Part shown: one piece after another, positions 8,965-18,741 of the stretch
Layout: each line of letters starts with the position of its first letter
Numbering within the stretch: the first letter of the stretch is position 1
Assembly: GCA_022072255.1 (NCBI GenBank)
Contig: JAJVHZ010000058.1
Location: 38,828-102,827, forward strand
From: Gammaproteobacteria bacterium
GTDB taxonomy: Bacteria; Pseudomonadota; Gammaproteobacteria; JAJPIJ01
DNA: 64,000 bases
Reading direction: 5' to 3'
Notes under the pieces: generated by a model
The model's input: the letters and a program-made list of their open reading frames with translations, nothing else
Database searches by the model: none
Told to the model about the DNA's origin: nothing
Position numbers and translations under genes: made by a program

Positions 8965-11900
8965 CTAATCTCGTTTTTCAGGCGCGTCGTAAAGACCGTG
9001 GGCGATAGCATAAGATTTATTCGTCTTGCATTTCTCCAGAACGCGATCAGGCCAGTAGCGCCGAGCAGTCGCCGACCAGTCGTACTTTCCTGCCTGCAGT
9101 AGTCCCCAATACTTCTTCGGTTCAGCTTTCCACGACGGCAGAAGCTCATAGAGTGGCGCGAGATTGAGGATAACGCCGTCATCAATCTTCGGCGACCAGC
9201 CGACGGTTTCGCCGCGTTCATTTTTGAGTTGCAGCACCGCCTGAATGTGTTGATTGAAATTCTCCAGATCGTTGCGCGCGTCTTCCAGTCTTTCCAGTTT
9301 TTGTTCGAGTTGTTTGCGCTCGCGGCCCGCAGCAGCAGTCACCGCTTCGCGCGTGCTTTTGATCTGATCAGTAAGATGATTGAGTTTGCCGCCGACATAG
9401 CGCGTCCCTTGCACCAGCGGCAGCGTGTCCGGGGTGACTCGCTCGTGAAAGAGCAAAAGACTGTAACTCTTGCGCGGCGATTGCAGCAGCCAGTAGATAG
9501 GCCGCTTGCGATATTGCTGGACGTGGAATTTGAAGAAATCACGTTCGAGGTAGCGGCGCAGTCGCACCGTGGCGGGTTCGCCTGTTTCGCCAATTACGGC
9601 ATTGATGATTTCACCTGTTGCCGCTTCGCCCAGCATCAGTTCGAGCGCCTGTTCGACCTTGCGCGCCAAATCGTCTTCGTGATGTTCGTCAAACGTGGCG
9701 ATGCCGTCGTGATCGGCGAGGCGGCGCAACGCAGCGGCTACTTCGGGATCAAATCGCCCACGTCCCAAAGCGCCGTCAATGCCAGGCTGAAAGCGATTCA
9801 GCACGACGCCGACAGCGTAGGAAATCCAGCGGCGGGCAAGTGCGAAGGTCAATTGCGAATCGTCAGCAGACAAGGAGTCGGGTTCAGCACCGTCAGTGTC
9901 ATCTTCACCTTCGTCCGAAGCCTCGTCTTCCTCGGAAGACTGTTCGCCAATTGTTGACAATTCGCTCTCGATAGCCTGGCGGTCTTCATCACTGATGCCG
10001 TAAAGCCGATAGACCTCTTCATCAAGCTCGCGTTCAATGGCAGCAAGACGCGCGCGACGTTCGAGCAATGTGTTTGGCGTTTCCGCCAACGCTTCTCGCC
10101 AGGCGGGAATAATAAAATCAAAGGTGGTTTCGTCTTCTTCGCTGTCGGCTTTGGCTAAGACAATGGCTTGCTCGACAAGTTCACGCAACGTGCTGCTTGA
10201 TGATTTAGGAATTGGCAATCGCGAAAGATCGCCAACCTGGAAGCTAACGGTTGGATTGATGAGGTTAAGAATATAGTGGGCGAATGAAGAGTTCAGGAGG
10301 CCTAACACCAATGGAAGATCGTCTGGAAATGCTGATGAGCCTTTAACGTCGAAGATAAAACCGCCAGGTGAAAGTCTGGCGCTGAAACGCCCACTTGTAA
10401 GATCAGTCCACGTCACCCCACGCTGGAAGTAGAAATCTGTGTTCTGTGGACGCGATGCAATTTTGCCTGTCTCTATACCAAGATTCTGTATTTCCGCACC
10501 ATCCCTATCCCAGTTGACAACGAATTCTTGATTTCCAAACCAACGACGAAAGTTGCCCCCTTTCATATAAGGAATCCAACGCTTGCCAGAAGCTTGCGTT
10601 GCCCCGCGGTCAAGGAACCCGAAGCCAATGCACTTTGTCCCCACTTCCCACCAGAAGCGCAAAAAGCGAAAGTTGTCGGCTGTCGCTAACCCCTGTCGTG
10701 GCTGGGCACTGTCAGCCAATTTAGGCAGCGTTTGAAATAGCTGGCGCAGGGTCGGCGTGATCCAATAAACCCATGGCGCGCCGGGTATCGCCACAAAATC
10801 CCCCTGCCGATAGGGATAGACTGCTGCATCATCTTCGCCCCTCTGCAACGCCTTCACTGCTCGCTCAAAACGCCGCTGCTTGGCTTCCGCATCCGGTTCT
10901 TTAACAAGGCGAAAGTAGGTGCCGACCGCCTCGTTCCGATTTACTTCGCTCGCTTCACGCCGCAACACGTAGAGCGTCGTGTTGACCTTTTCGCCCGTCA
11001 CCTCGGCAAAGGCGCGGGGCCCCGTGTGGGCCATCGTCTCAATCGCCACGCGCTCACTCAGCCATTTGCGCAATGCCTCGTAGGAGGAAATGAACATGAA
11101 GGATTGTTGCGTAATCAAACCCATCCGCCCTTCGTCGGCGAGCAGTTCGGCGCAACGTTGAATGAAGGCGGCATACAAGTCACGTTTGGCGGCGGGGAAT
11201 TTATCCTTCAGATACTCGCTCATCACCGCGTTCATATTGCGGCTTGTCATGTAAGGTGGATTCGCCAACACCACGGTATAGCGATTGCCCAAAACTTCGA
11301 GCAGCCGTAAGCCCTTCGTCGTCTCGCCCACAAAGAAAGACTGATCACGCCCTTCCGCCGCCTGCTGCTGCGCGAAGAGATCCAAAGCCTGATTGATTTG
11401 CACCTCGATCATCTCCCAGAACTCTTCGCGTCCAGCTTCGCTCTCGAATTGTTCCGCCGACCAGCCGAACAAATCCGGCGTGCGCCCCTCACGCTCGTAA
11501 CGCTTGCGCTCCTGTTCAACCAGTTCGCGAATCTCTACGTCCAGTCGCAGTAGGGAGCCGAGTTGATCGGCATAGCGCAGTCGCTCGTTGAGCGCAGTCA
11601 GAATGCGGTTATAAATCGGGCGCTCGATTCCGGCAGTGGCCAGAAAGTCTTTGAGCCTGCTACCGTTGAGCATATGGATGTCGGCACAGGCAAGACGGCT
11701 TTCGACGAGTTGTGTCTTGGGGTTTAGTGTTTTGGCTTTGAGATACAAGGTCAAAGCTGAGAGTTGGACAGCGCGCAAATCAATGTCAATCCCGTAAAGG
11801 TTATGGCGAACGATGGCCTCTGGAATCTCTTCTTCTTTTTCGACTGAGGCTAATGCCGACCACCCTTCCTGTCCGGCGCGCGCCAATTCCTCGCGGTACA

Positions 11901-12870
11901 TTTCAACCAGCAGGTCAAACGCGACCAGACCGAAGTGCATTGTGCCGCAGGCGGGATCGAGCACTCGAATTTCACATGCGCGTTTGAGGCCGGTGGCAGT
12001 TTGCGCCTCTCGCGGCACAAGGTATTCAAGCTTTTCCGCCAGAGTGGAATCGGGATGCATCTCCATCCACAACCGCCCCAGCGTGTTTTCAACGAGAAAT
12101 TTGACAATCCAGCGTGGCGTGAAGATCTGTGTCGCGGCTGGCAAGTCCTCGCGGCGAATCTTCTGCTTCTGGCGATAAAGCCGGTCAAAGACTTCAGCCT
12201 TCTCTTCTTCATTGAAGAACTGGTATATCCAGCCAATCGTCTCCTCGTTGCCCACTGCCCACGCTTCCTGCAAAGCTGGTTGATTCAACAATCCCAGCAG
12301 TTGCCGCAAAGCGCGTGGACGAGGAAACAAATGGCTGGCGAGGTTGTCCGGGTCAAAGAGTACTTTCAACTCCTTCGCCAGTTGTCCCGTCTGCCAAAGC
12401 AGAAAATGACGATAAGCCTGGTCGCGTGGCCCTTCGCCAAAAGCGTCCTGCGGCATATCACCCGCTTCATAAAGCGCCAGGTCGGCGGCGTGCGCCTCTT
12501 CTACCAAATAAAACTTGAAAGCGCCGGAATCGTGATAGCGATCAATTGTGCCGCGCAACAGCTTACGTGCTTCGAGCATCTTGAACGCTACCAGCCGGTT
12601 GAGATGCGTAAACGCGACTTCTTTAGTCAGCTTCGCCACCGCCTCAGCGCCTTTCAATCCGGCGGCGGCTTCATCGCTGAAGAACTTTTCCAGCCGCTCG
12701 CGTGTCTGCCGCACGGCGTTCATTGCCTGCACAACTGGCAGCCTGTCTATCGGCTCGAAACGTCCATCAACAGAGAGCCCGTAAATCCCCTCCAACTGCT
12801 CGCGTATTTCCGCTATCAGCAGATGCCGCGCTTCCAAAGTCATTTCGTGAATCGGTGAATTATCCATCAA
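8965..12870 (-). CDS. pglX: BREX adenine-specific DNA methyltransferase PglX
   Basis: A 1301-residue BREX type I methyltransferase. The AdoMet-binding motif VLDPACGTMHFG is at about residues 300-311 and the catalytic NPPY, in VVLANPPYMTSRNM, at about 533. The centre carries the Eco57I-like target-recognition and TaqI-like C-terminal segments, and the last third is a charged, helical region (EEDEASDEGEDD near 1000). PglX methylates one adenine per asymmetric host site, marking self DNA. The gene follows the HEPN-like gene by 15 bp and precedes the AlbA_2-domain gene; all BREX genes are on the minus strand. No truncation is seen, so phase-variable inactivation is not evident. Confidence 0.93.
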   Translation of the reverse strand: MMDNSPIHEMTLEARHLLIAEIREQLEGIYGLSVDGRFEPIDRLPVVQAMNAVRQTRERLEKFFSDEAAAGLKGAEAVAKLTKEVAFTHLNRLVAFKMLEARKLLRGTIDRYHDSGAFKFYLVEEAHAADLALYEAGDMPQDAFGEGPRDQAYRHFLLWQTGQLAKELKVLFDPDNLASHLFPRPRALRQLLGLLNQPALQEAWAVGNEETIGWIYQFFNEEEKAEVFDRLYRQKQKIRREDLPAATQIFTPRWIVKFLVENTLGRLWMEMHPDSTLAEKLEYLVPREAQTATGLKRACEIRVLDPACGTMHFGLVAFDLLVEMYREELARAGQEGWSALASVEKEEEIPEAIVRHNLYGIDIDLRAVQLSALTLYLKAKTLNPKTQLVESRLACADIHMLNGSRLKDFLATAGIERPIYNRILTALNERLRYADQLGSLLRLDVEIRELVEQERKRYEREGRTPDLFGWSAEQFESEAGREEFWEMIEVQINQALDLFAQQQAAEGRDQSFFVGETTKGLRLLEVLGNRYTVVLANPPYMTSRNMNAVMSEYLKDKFPAAKRDLYAAFIQRCAELLADEGRMGLITQQSFMFISSYEALRKWLSERVAIETMAHTGPRAFAEVTGEKVNTTLYVLRREASEVNRNEAVGTYFRLVKEPDAEAKQRRFERAVKALQRGEDDAAVYPYRQGDFVAIPGAPWVYWITPTLRQLFQTLPKLADSAQPRQGLATADNFRFLRFWWEVGTKCIGFGFLDRGATQASGKRWIPYMKGGNFRRWFGNQEFVVNWDRDGAEIQNLGIETGKIASRPQNTDFYFQRGVTWTDLTSGRFSARLSPGGFIFDVKGSSAFPDDLPLVLGLLNSSFAHYILNLINPTVSFQVGDLSRLPIPKSSSSTLRELVEQAIVLAKADSEEDETTFDFIIPAWREALAETPNTLLERRARLAAIERELDEEVYRLYGISDEDRQAIESELSTIGEQSSEEDEASDEGEDDTDGAEPDSLSADDSQLTFALARRWISYAVGVVLNRFQPGIDGALGRGRFDPEVAAALRRLADHDGIATFDEHHEDDLARKVEQALELMLGEAATGEIINAVIGETGEPATVRLRRYLERDFFKFHVQQYRKRPIYWLLQSPRKSYSLLLFHERVTPDTLPLVQGTRYVGGKLNHLTDQIKSTREAVTAAAGRERKQLEQKLERLEDARNDLENFNQHIQAVLQLKNERGETVGWSPKIDDGVILNLAPLYELLPSWKAEPKKYWGLLQAGKYDWSATARRYWPDRVLEKCKTNKSYAIAHGLYDAPEKRD

Positions 12871-12885
12871 ACCTCAAGCTTCAAA

Positions 12886-13707
12886 TTAGTTCGTTGATGT
12901 GGTGGCAGATGCAGGAAGCATTGCTCGCAATTCCCTGATTCGCGCCTCCACCAGTTCGTCCAGTGCGAAGCAAACGTTTTCGATCGTATCAACAGACTGT
13001 TTCGACCATGCATAGCCGATTTCCTGCAGATTGCCATCAGGTTGTTTTTGCGAACGGTCGGCGCGGTGCACGATGTCGTTGCGGCGGCTGACGGTATCAT
13101 CAATCTGTTTCCTGATACTTTCGACGTTTTGCCCTAAGCGTTGGGAAATCTGCGTCCACGCGTCGTCAATCGAAAGCAATGTCGCCACAGTGTAAATCCC
13201 CTTGCTGCCACTCAAATATTTGAAGCTCAGGTAGCTGAGGAGCTTATTTGCAATAAACTGTGGAGCATCTTCCTCGTTTATTAGTCTGAGCGTTTCTGCC
13301 AAAGAAAACGTCATCCCCTCGAATGTCTTCTGCACGTCCTTATCAGAAGGAAAAAAGGCCCGTCCTCTGACGGCAATGACTGTTGGCAAATTCTCCCTGA
13401 GCACAGAGGGCAGGTAAGTTTCCAGCGCTGTGCAAGCTGTCACTACGGATTGGCGCAGAAGATTGCAGAGAGATGCTTTCTTCAGCGAAGAGCGTGTAAT
13501 TTGCGCACTTTCGCGAATCAGGCCGATGAAGATGCTGTTGTGAATCAGCATCAGTTCTTCGTCCGCGCGGGCGCTCAGCAATCCGCGCAGGGAGTTGATC
13601 AGATCGTGTTGGGTATAGACCTCATCGTTTTCCAGCAATCTGTATACGCGCAGCAGCAGATCGGCTGGGCGGATGTTATCCTCAAACTGTTGACGGGGAC
13701 TGAGCAT
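12886..13707 (-). CDS. HEPN-like protein embedded in BREX operon
   Basis: A 273-residue, mostly helical protein between brxC and pglX. It has the motif RRNDIVHR at about residues 208-215, which fits the R-x(4-6)-H signature of HEPN domains, here most like the RiboL-PSP-HEPN group (the region from QSVVTACTALETYLPSVL to DTVSRRNDIVHRAD). HEPN proteins are often RNases or RNA-binding parts of conflict systems. The start is set at the ATG at 13707, 5 bp beyond the brxC stop, where MLSPRQQF begins; an upstream ATG at 13743 would overlap brxC. The coupling suggests co-expression with BREX. Whether it is an active nuclease is unknown. Confidence 0.72.
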   Translation of the reverse strand: MLSPRQQFEDNIRPADLLLRVYRLLENDEVYTQHDLINSLRGLLSARADEELMLIHNSIFIGLIRESAQITRSSLKKASLCNLLRQSVVTACTALETYLPSVLRENLPTVIAVRGRAFFPSDKDVQKTFEGMTFSLAETLRLINEEDAPQFIANKLLSYLSFKYLSGSKGIYTVATLLSIDDAWTQISQRLGQNVESIRKQIDDTVSRRNDIVHRADRSQKQPDGNLQEIGYAWSKQSVDTIENVCFALDELVEARIRELRAMLPASATTSTN

Positions 13708-13711
13708 GCGA

Positions 13712-16700
13712 CTACTCCAGAATAATTTTGGCGCCTTCGGCAATCAGCTTCAGCAGGTGGTCCCGTAGCCGCTCCACTGCCTCGTTGACTGACTGTTCAG
13801 AATCGAGAGCCTCGGAAAAGAACTCTGCAAGATTGACGTGTGCGATGCGCGTATGCTCGGTTTCGGATAGCGTCGTGAGCTTTCGCACTTGGGCAAGAGC
13901 CTGCGCTTTCAGGCCTGATAGAGCCGCGATATCCGATTCCATCTCGCCAATGGAAGCCTTGCAGTTTTGGCACTCGGTCGCGCCCTCCTGCCAATCCAGC
14001 TTGTCACAGGCGCGCGCGGCTAGCGGGGCGAGGATTGTGCGGGACGTGTCCTCAGACAAAGTTTCCAACTGGCCCCATTCGGCGCGGCCTTTAATCTCTT
14101 CGACAGCCTGTGCGAAGGCGGCAGTCCGACGCTCGTGCAGTTCTGTGTAAAAAGCTCGGTAAGCCACGCCGATCTGTTGCGACAGCTTTGAGATATTCAC
14201 AAGCTCTTCAAAGAAGGCTGGCGACGTGAGGAGTGATTGCAGCTTTTCTGCCTCCGTTTGCAGGTCGGCGTGCAGCCCCCGCGCTTCGAGCAGCGGCCAC
14301 ATTCGGCTCGCTGCCATGCGGGCCTGCCGCATGGCGGCCAATCCCTGGCTGCTGACGGCCTCGCGGATGCGCCGAACGCGGTCGCGCGTCTCTTTGAACG
14401 TCTTTCCTTCCCCGGCCAGAATCCGCACACAATCGTCCGATCCGGCCGCCTGAACACCGGTCAGCGTCTGGCGGTACTCTTCCAGCATCTCGCCGACAGG
14501 CAGATTATTGGCCTGGACGGTTGCGGCGACTGGCAGCAGCAGTTTCAACTCATCGTCTGCGACCTTTTTGAAGACGGCGGCGATCGCGCTCTCTTCGATC
14601 TCCACCTCTTCACCCGTCAATTCTTCCAGATGTCGCACCGCCGAGGTGAGCGTCTTGAGATCAATGGATTCACGTGGGGCGAAGGACGCGGCTCTGAATG
14701 CGGGAATGGCCGTAAAGGGGGCGCGGCTGTTTGGATCTTGATAATTTCGGAAACGTCGGCCCTGATGCGTGACCTCGATGCTGCCGGCGCGCAGCAGCAC
14801 TGCCATCACCAGTCGCACCATATCCGGCTCCCACCCATATCCGATGCCGTGAAAATGATCCACCAGGCTCTTGCCCGTGACCTTATTGCCATAGGAATGT
14901 TCGCGCCGGATGTAGTCCAGAATCTCTTTTGCGACTGGCGCTGACGGATTGGGCACGTATTTCGCGCCCTCTTTGATGACGAGTTCGAGACCCTTCTCGC
15001 CGTCGTAAAAGACTGGTGAGAGCGCATTGAGGTTGGCAGCCTTGAGAATTTCGTCAACCTCTTTACCGGTGAGGGGGCGGAATCCCATCTCCAGTTTCGG
15101 GTACAGATCGGGAAAGGCGAAATCAAACAACTTCTTGAAAATCTCGCCCGCATTGTTGCCCAACGCCGCGGCGTCCTTTTGCACGCCGCGAAACAGCCCC
15201 TGCCCCTTTTCCAGCCCGTCCAACATCTTCTCTCGCAGGCGCGCTTGCAACCGATTGGCCTCGTGCTTCTCGGCGGAGAGCGACGCCGCCTCTTCGCTCG
15301 TGATGCGGTTTTGGGCGCGAAGCTGTTCGTACTTGGTGTTCATCTGGCGCGAGGCATAGAGCCTGGCCTGCAGGTCGTCTATCTCCGACGTAAGAGCGAA
15401 GACCCAGTAAACATCGTTGCGGCGCGCTCCTTCGCGGCTCTCACCGCGCGCCTCTTCCAACCGGACCGGGAAAGATTCAGCCGCGTCAGCTATCCAGATT
15501 GAAAGCGGTACATCGCCTCCTGCCCCGACGGGCACGCCGTCCACGCTGATGCCGACAGTGAAAGTACGAAGATTACGATAGCGGTAATTTCTGAGCTGCG
15601 GCTCTTCGAAAATCTCACGCAGCGTCTCGCGCGTAATCTCGTTGCGGTCCTTCGGCCGCGGCTCGATCGCGCGCCGCTCGGTGTCCCAGTTTTTCTCCTG
15701 AGCCGTTTGCAGCTTCCAGCCTTCTTCGGTATTGCGGACGAACTGGGCGGCTTCGAGCAGCTTCAGGGCCTCCTGCACCTGGGTGAGCGGCGCCGGCTGT
15801 CCCACTCGCTCCACCAGACAGGCAGCGATGTTGGCTTCGGTGCGCGGAATTCCCGAGACAAATTCCAGCAGGCAGATGGCCTTGGCAACCCGGGCGGCCA
15901 TTACTCCGGCCTGCCCGTCACTCTCAAAACGATGGCTCACGTCGCTGACGTCCTTCTGCTTTTCGGACGAAAGATTTCCCTCGACCAGCTCGAAGATTTT
16001 ATCCAGCGTCACCAATGTTCCAACCGCCCTATCGGCCAACGCTGTGCGGTGTGAGACCAACATCTCGTACGCCTGTTTAATGATCGTGCGGTTGCTGCCG
16101 CCAAGGTGGCGCGGCGCTCCGGGCTGGAGGCGAATGCCGGACATGATGTCAATGGACATCTCGATGTAATGCGGCAGATAGGGATAGAACTGGATGAAAT
16201 CTTCTTCCGTAACCTCGCTCTTGCGCGTTGTCCGTTCCAGCCGGCAGGCCGCGTTAAGCTGCCCTTGCGAGTTGTTGAAGAGAGTACGCAGCGACTTCTC
16301 GGCGTCGGGTGTTTTCGCCAGCACTCGCCTTGTGGCAACTTCGCGAATGTCAGCCGGGGCGAGGTCAATACGGTGTTTGAATCGGTCCTGGAGTTTCGCC
16401 AGTTCAACGCGCTTGGAATCAATTGCGGCGACGACTTCGTCAATCTTCTCCTGCGAAGTGACCACTACCCACACCGGGGCCACGGCTTTTTTGGCCTTGA
16501 GCCGGTTCTTGCTCTCTTTGCCGAGCTGCTCGACGACGGCGCGCAGATCTTCGATCTTATCGGCGCTCCGCGCGACGTACTGCCCCACTTCGTCAATGAT
16601 GAAGACCAAAGCTCTGCCCGGCCGCCGGCGCGCAGTCAGCTCAAACGTTCGCTCCACGAACCTGCCAACTGTAATGTCTGCGCTTTTATCGCGCAGGGAA

Positions 16701-17374
16701 TGAGACCAAGAATCCGGCGTGGCATACGTTGATGGATCGAGCGTGTGCAGAATGGCGCTCGCCCTGGAGATTTTCTGCGCCCCTTTCCGCACCATCGTCC
16801 ACTCGCCGTATTTCATCTCTCGACATAGTTCAACGAACCTCTCGAGTTTTCCTTCCGCCTCCAGTTCGATTTCGAGTTCGGCGATATCATAGTCCTGCGC
16901 ATAGCCGAGTTCGCGCAGCAGCACTGTGTACATAATTTCCGCGATGCGCTCGGTCGCCTTCTTCACCGCGCGATCCACCGAAACATCGAACATCACGACT
17001 TCGGTCGGGATGCGGGCGTTGATGAACTCCACGAGTTCACTGATCTGCCGATCGTCTACCTGATTATTGAAAAGGTCGCTCGCGCGGTGACCGAGCACCT
17101 CACGATTGGCGAGCACATAGCCGAGAATTTTGGCGAAAGAAGATTTGCCGGAGCCGAAGAAACCGGAGATCCATACGCCCACACCTTCATGTGGGTCGGA
17201 AGGCGCCTCGGCGATGGCGCGGAGGAGATCGCGGTATTGTTCCTTGATTCTATCGGTAGCGACGTACTCTGTAATCTCAGAATAGACCGATTGGGCGTCG
17301 GCCTGGTCAACTTTGATGATCTCCTCGATCTTCTGCGTCAGGTCACGCGCGAGGAGTTCTCGAATTATTGTCAT
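13712..17374 (-). CDS. brxC: BREX P-loop ATPase BrxC
   Basis: A 1220-residue BrxC (PglY family) ATPase. The Walker A motif GSGKS is at residues 74-78, in WISGFFGSGKSSF. A Walker B-like ALVFIIDEVGQYV lies near residue 255, and long helical and coiled-coil regions fill the second half. A CxxC pair (ECQNCKAS) sits near residue 1135. BrxC is essential for BREX defence and probably couples ATP hydrolysis to the PglX/PglZ complex. The ATG is 16 bp after the brxB stop, and the 3' end is immediately followed by the HEPN-like gene. Length matches the family (about 1200). Confidence 0.93.
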   Translation of the reverse strand: MTIIRELLARDLTQKIEEIIKVDQADAQSVYSEITEYVATDRIKEQYRDLLRAIAEAPSDPHEGVGVWISGFFGSGKSSFAKILGYVLANREVLGHRASDLFNNQVDDRQISELVEFINARIPTEVVMFDVSVDRAVKKATERIAEIMYTVLLRELGYAQDYDIAELEIELEAEGKLERFVELCREMKYGEWTMVRKGAQKISRASAILHTLDPSTYATPDSWSHSLRDKSADITVGRFVERTFELTARRRPGRALVFIIDEVGQYVARSADKIEDLRAVVEQLGKESKNRLKAKKAVAPVWVVVTSQEKIDEVVAAIDSKRVELAKLQDRFKHRIDLAPADIREVATRRVLAKTPDAEKSLRTLFNNSQGQLNAACRLERTTRKSEVTEEDFIQFYPYLPHYIEMSIDIMSGIRLQPGAPRHLGGSNRTIIKQAYEMLVSHRTALADRAVGTLVTLDKIFELVEGNLSSEKQKDVSDVSHRFESDGQAGVMAARVAKAICLLEFVSGIPRTEANIAACLVERVGQPAPLTQVQEALKLLEAAQFVRNTEEGWKLQTAQEKNWDTERRAIEPRPKDRNEITRETLREIFEEPQLRNYRYRNLRTFTVGISVDGVPVGAGGDVPLSIWIADAAESFPVRLEEARGESREGARRNDVYWVFALTSEIDDLQARLYASRQMNTKYEQLRAQNRITSEEAASLSAEKHEANRLQARLREKMLDGLEKGQGLFRGVQKDAAALGNNAGEIFKKLFDFAFPDLYPKLEMGFRPLTGKEVDEILKAANLNALSPVFYDGEKGLELVIKEGAKYVPNPSAPVAKEILDYIRREHSYGNKVTGKSLVDHFHGIGYGWEPDMVRLVMAVLLRAGSIEVTHQGRRFRNYQDPNSRAPFTAIPAFRAASFAPRESIDLKTLTSAVRHLEELTGEEVEIEESAIAAVFKKVADDELKLLLPVAATVQANNLPVGEMLEEYRQTLTGVQAAGSDDCVRILAGEGKTFKETRDRVRRIREAVSSQGLAAMRQARMAASRMWPLLEARGLHADLQTEAEKLQSLLTSPAFFEELVNISKLSQQIGVAYRAFYTELHERRTAAFAQAVEEIKGRAEWGQLETLSEDTSRTILAPLAARACDKLDWQEGATECQNCKASIGEMESDIAALSGLKAQALAQVRKLTTLSETEHTRIAHVNLAEFFSEALDSEQSVNEAVERLRDHLLKLIAEGAKIILE

Positions 17375-17390
17375 GGGTGCCCTCTTTGGC

Positions 17391-17981
17391 TTAACCGTAA
17401 ATTTTCACCCGGTAGTTTCCCAGCGCCTCCCGATCCTTGAGCGCCATAAATCGCAGTCCGGTTGTGCCTTCAAGTGTGCCCGGGTAAAACAGAATTGTCG
17501 GGACGAGTGTCCGCCCCTGCATCTCATCCAGCAGCTTCGACATGTGGTAGATCGCTGGGGCCATTGCAGAAGCGCGCATAAGAAAAGCGATGTGCTTTTC
17601 CGGATCAAGACGGCACAGGCGTCCGGTGAGCGCGTCGGGCAGGGCCCGCCAATCTTCCGCGTCAGATAGGTAGGTAGTTATTTGTTCCTGTGCCGACTCG
17701 AATCCGCGTTGCCTCTCCAAATCGACAACCGCTTCCATGCCTTCGGACGATTCAATTACCTCCCACAGCAATTCGGCCAGCGAGATCAGATGCACTTCCT
17801 TGCCGCAATCGTTTAGCCGAGTGGCGAGTAATCGGGCCTGGCGCCGCAGCTCCCACTCATCTCCCGGGTCATAACGCAAGATGGCGAAGGGGAGATCGTT
17901 GTAAACACTGATTCGCTGAGGCACGGCTTTGAGATCTCGTTCAAGAAAGTCAATACGGTCTTTGAGCGATAACACGGGCAT
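17391..17981 (-). CDS. brxB: BREX protein BrxB (DUF1788)
   Basis: About 196 residues from the ATG at 17981 (MPVLSLKDRIDFLERDL). The protein matches BrxB/DUF1788, including the ending RTLVPTILFYPGTLEGTTGLRFM...YRVKIYG typical of the family. The role of BrxB is structural or accessory and not well understood. The start overlaps the brxA 3' end by about 30 bp, indicating translational coupling. A longer frame reaching 18035 exists, but it would add 18 atypical residues inside brxA. Confidence 0.9.
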   Translation of the reverse strand: MPVLSLKDRIDFLERDLKAVPQRISVYNDLPFAILRYDPGDEWELRRQARLLATRLNDCGKEVHLISLAELLWEVIESSEGMEAVVDLERQRGFESAQEQITTYLSDAEDWRALPDALTGRLCRLDPEKHIAFLMRASAMAPAIYHMSKLLDEMQGRTLVPTILFYPGTLEGTTGLRFMALKDREALGNYRVKIYG

Positions 17982-18741
17982 ACTCCTCAAGTGACTCTGC
18001 AGGAAATGAAATGCGAATGACGGGGCCGGCGGCATGGTATTCCAGTAAACGGCGCTGATGAGCCTCTAAAAACAAGCGTTCGACTGTTTGTGGGGCAAGG
18101 AAAAACAGCCGCCAATCAGGATCGTGAAGTAACCGCTCTCCGGAAGGCTGCCTCTTCCGCAAATAGAAGGCGACCCAGGCAAATGATTCTACTGGTACAT
18201 AAGGCGAGGTCAAATGCTTCTTTACAGCGCCTTGCAAGAGGCCGAAATCTCTAAGTGTGGAGAGTAGTCCCTGCGCGACTCGAATTATTGTCCCCTCCGA
18301 CCATTGCCCTGTCGTCTTTCCCTCCCTTACCCATTGGGCAAGGACTGCTTGCACATCTTCAATGTCGAGATCGTTTCTTCCCTGCTGATGGCGTGCGGCC
18401 AGGAATTCAGTCACGAAATCATGCAGCAACCAGTCTGATTGAGCAGCGTGAAAATAAAGAACGCTGTCCAGGGATTTCGCCGGAAGATGCCCTTTGACTA
18501 GCGCGATCAGCGCCCTGGTAAGCTGTGTGTCTGCCAGATAACGCTGTCGAAAAATGGCAAGAATATCTTCAACCCTTGAGCGCGATGTTTTCCCAAAAAG
18601 ATTGTCCCGTCTAAAGCGTTCCAGATTCTCAGCGACTGAATGCGGCTCACTCCAATGCGTGAAGAGAGTTTTCGTATCCGCCAGAAGCGCCCCGGCTTTG
18701 ATAATCTTGCTGGTATAGATCATTGTTTGAGATGGATTCAT
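17950..18741 (-). CDS. brxA: BREX protein BrxA (DUF1819)
   Basis: The first gene of the BREX operon. Its product matches BrxA/DUF1819, a small DNA-binding-type helical protein: IYTSKIIKAGALLADTKTLF near the start, then NLFGKTSRSRVEDILAIFRQRY, and an end region with FAWVAFYLRKRQ. I place the start at the ATG at 18741 (MNPSQTMIYTSK), giving 263 residues. The frame stays open to 18867, and another ATG lies at 18723; no start has a strong Shine-Dalgarno, so this is uncertain. The BREX promoter must lie in the 18.75-19.5 kb gap. Confidence 0.85.
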   Translation of the reverse strand: MNPSQTMIYTSKIIKAGALLADTKTLFTHWSEPHSVAENLERFRRDNLFGKTSRSRVEDILAIFRQRYLADTQLTRALIALVKGHLPAKSLDSVLYFHAAQSDWLLHDFVTEFLAARHQQGRNDLDIEDVQAVLAQWVREGKTTGQWSEGTIIRVAQGLLSTLRDFGLLQGAVKKHLTSPYVPVESFAWVAFYLRKRQPSGERLLHDPDWRLFFLAPQTVERLFLEAHQRRLLEYHAAGPVIRISFPAESLEEYARVIAQRPY

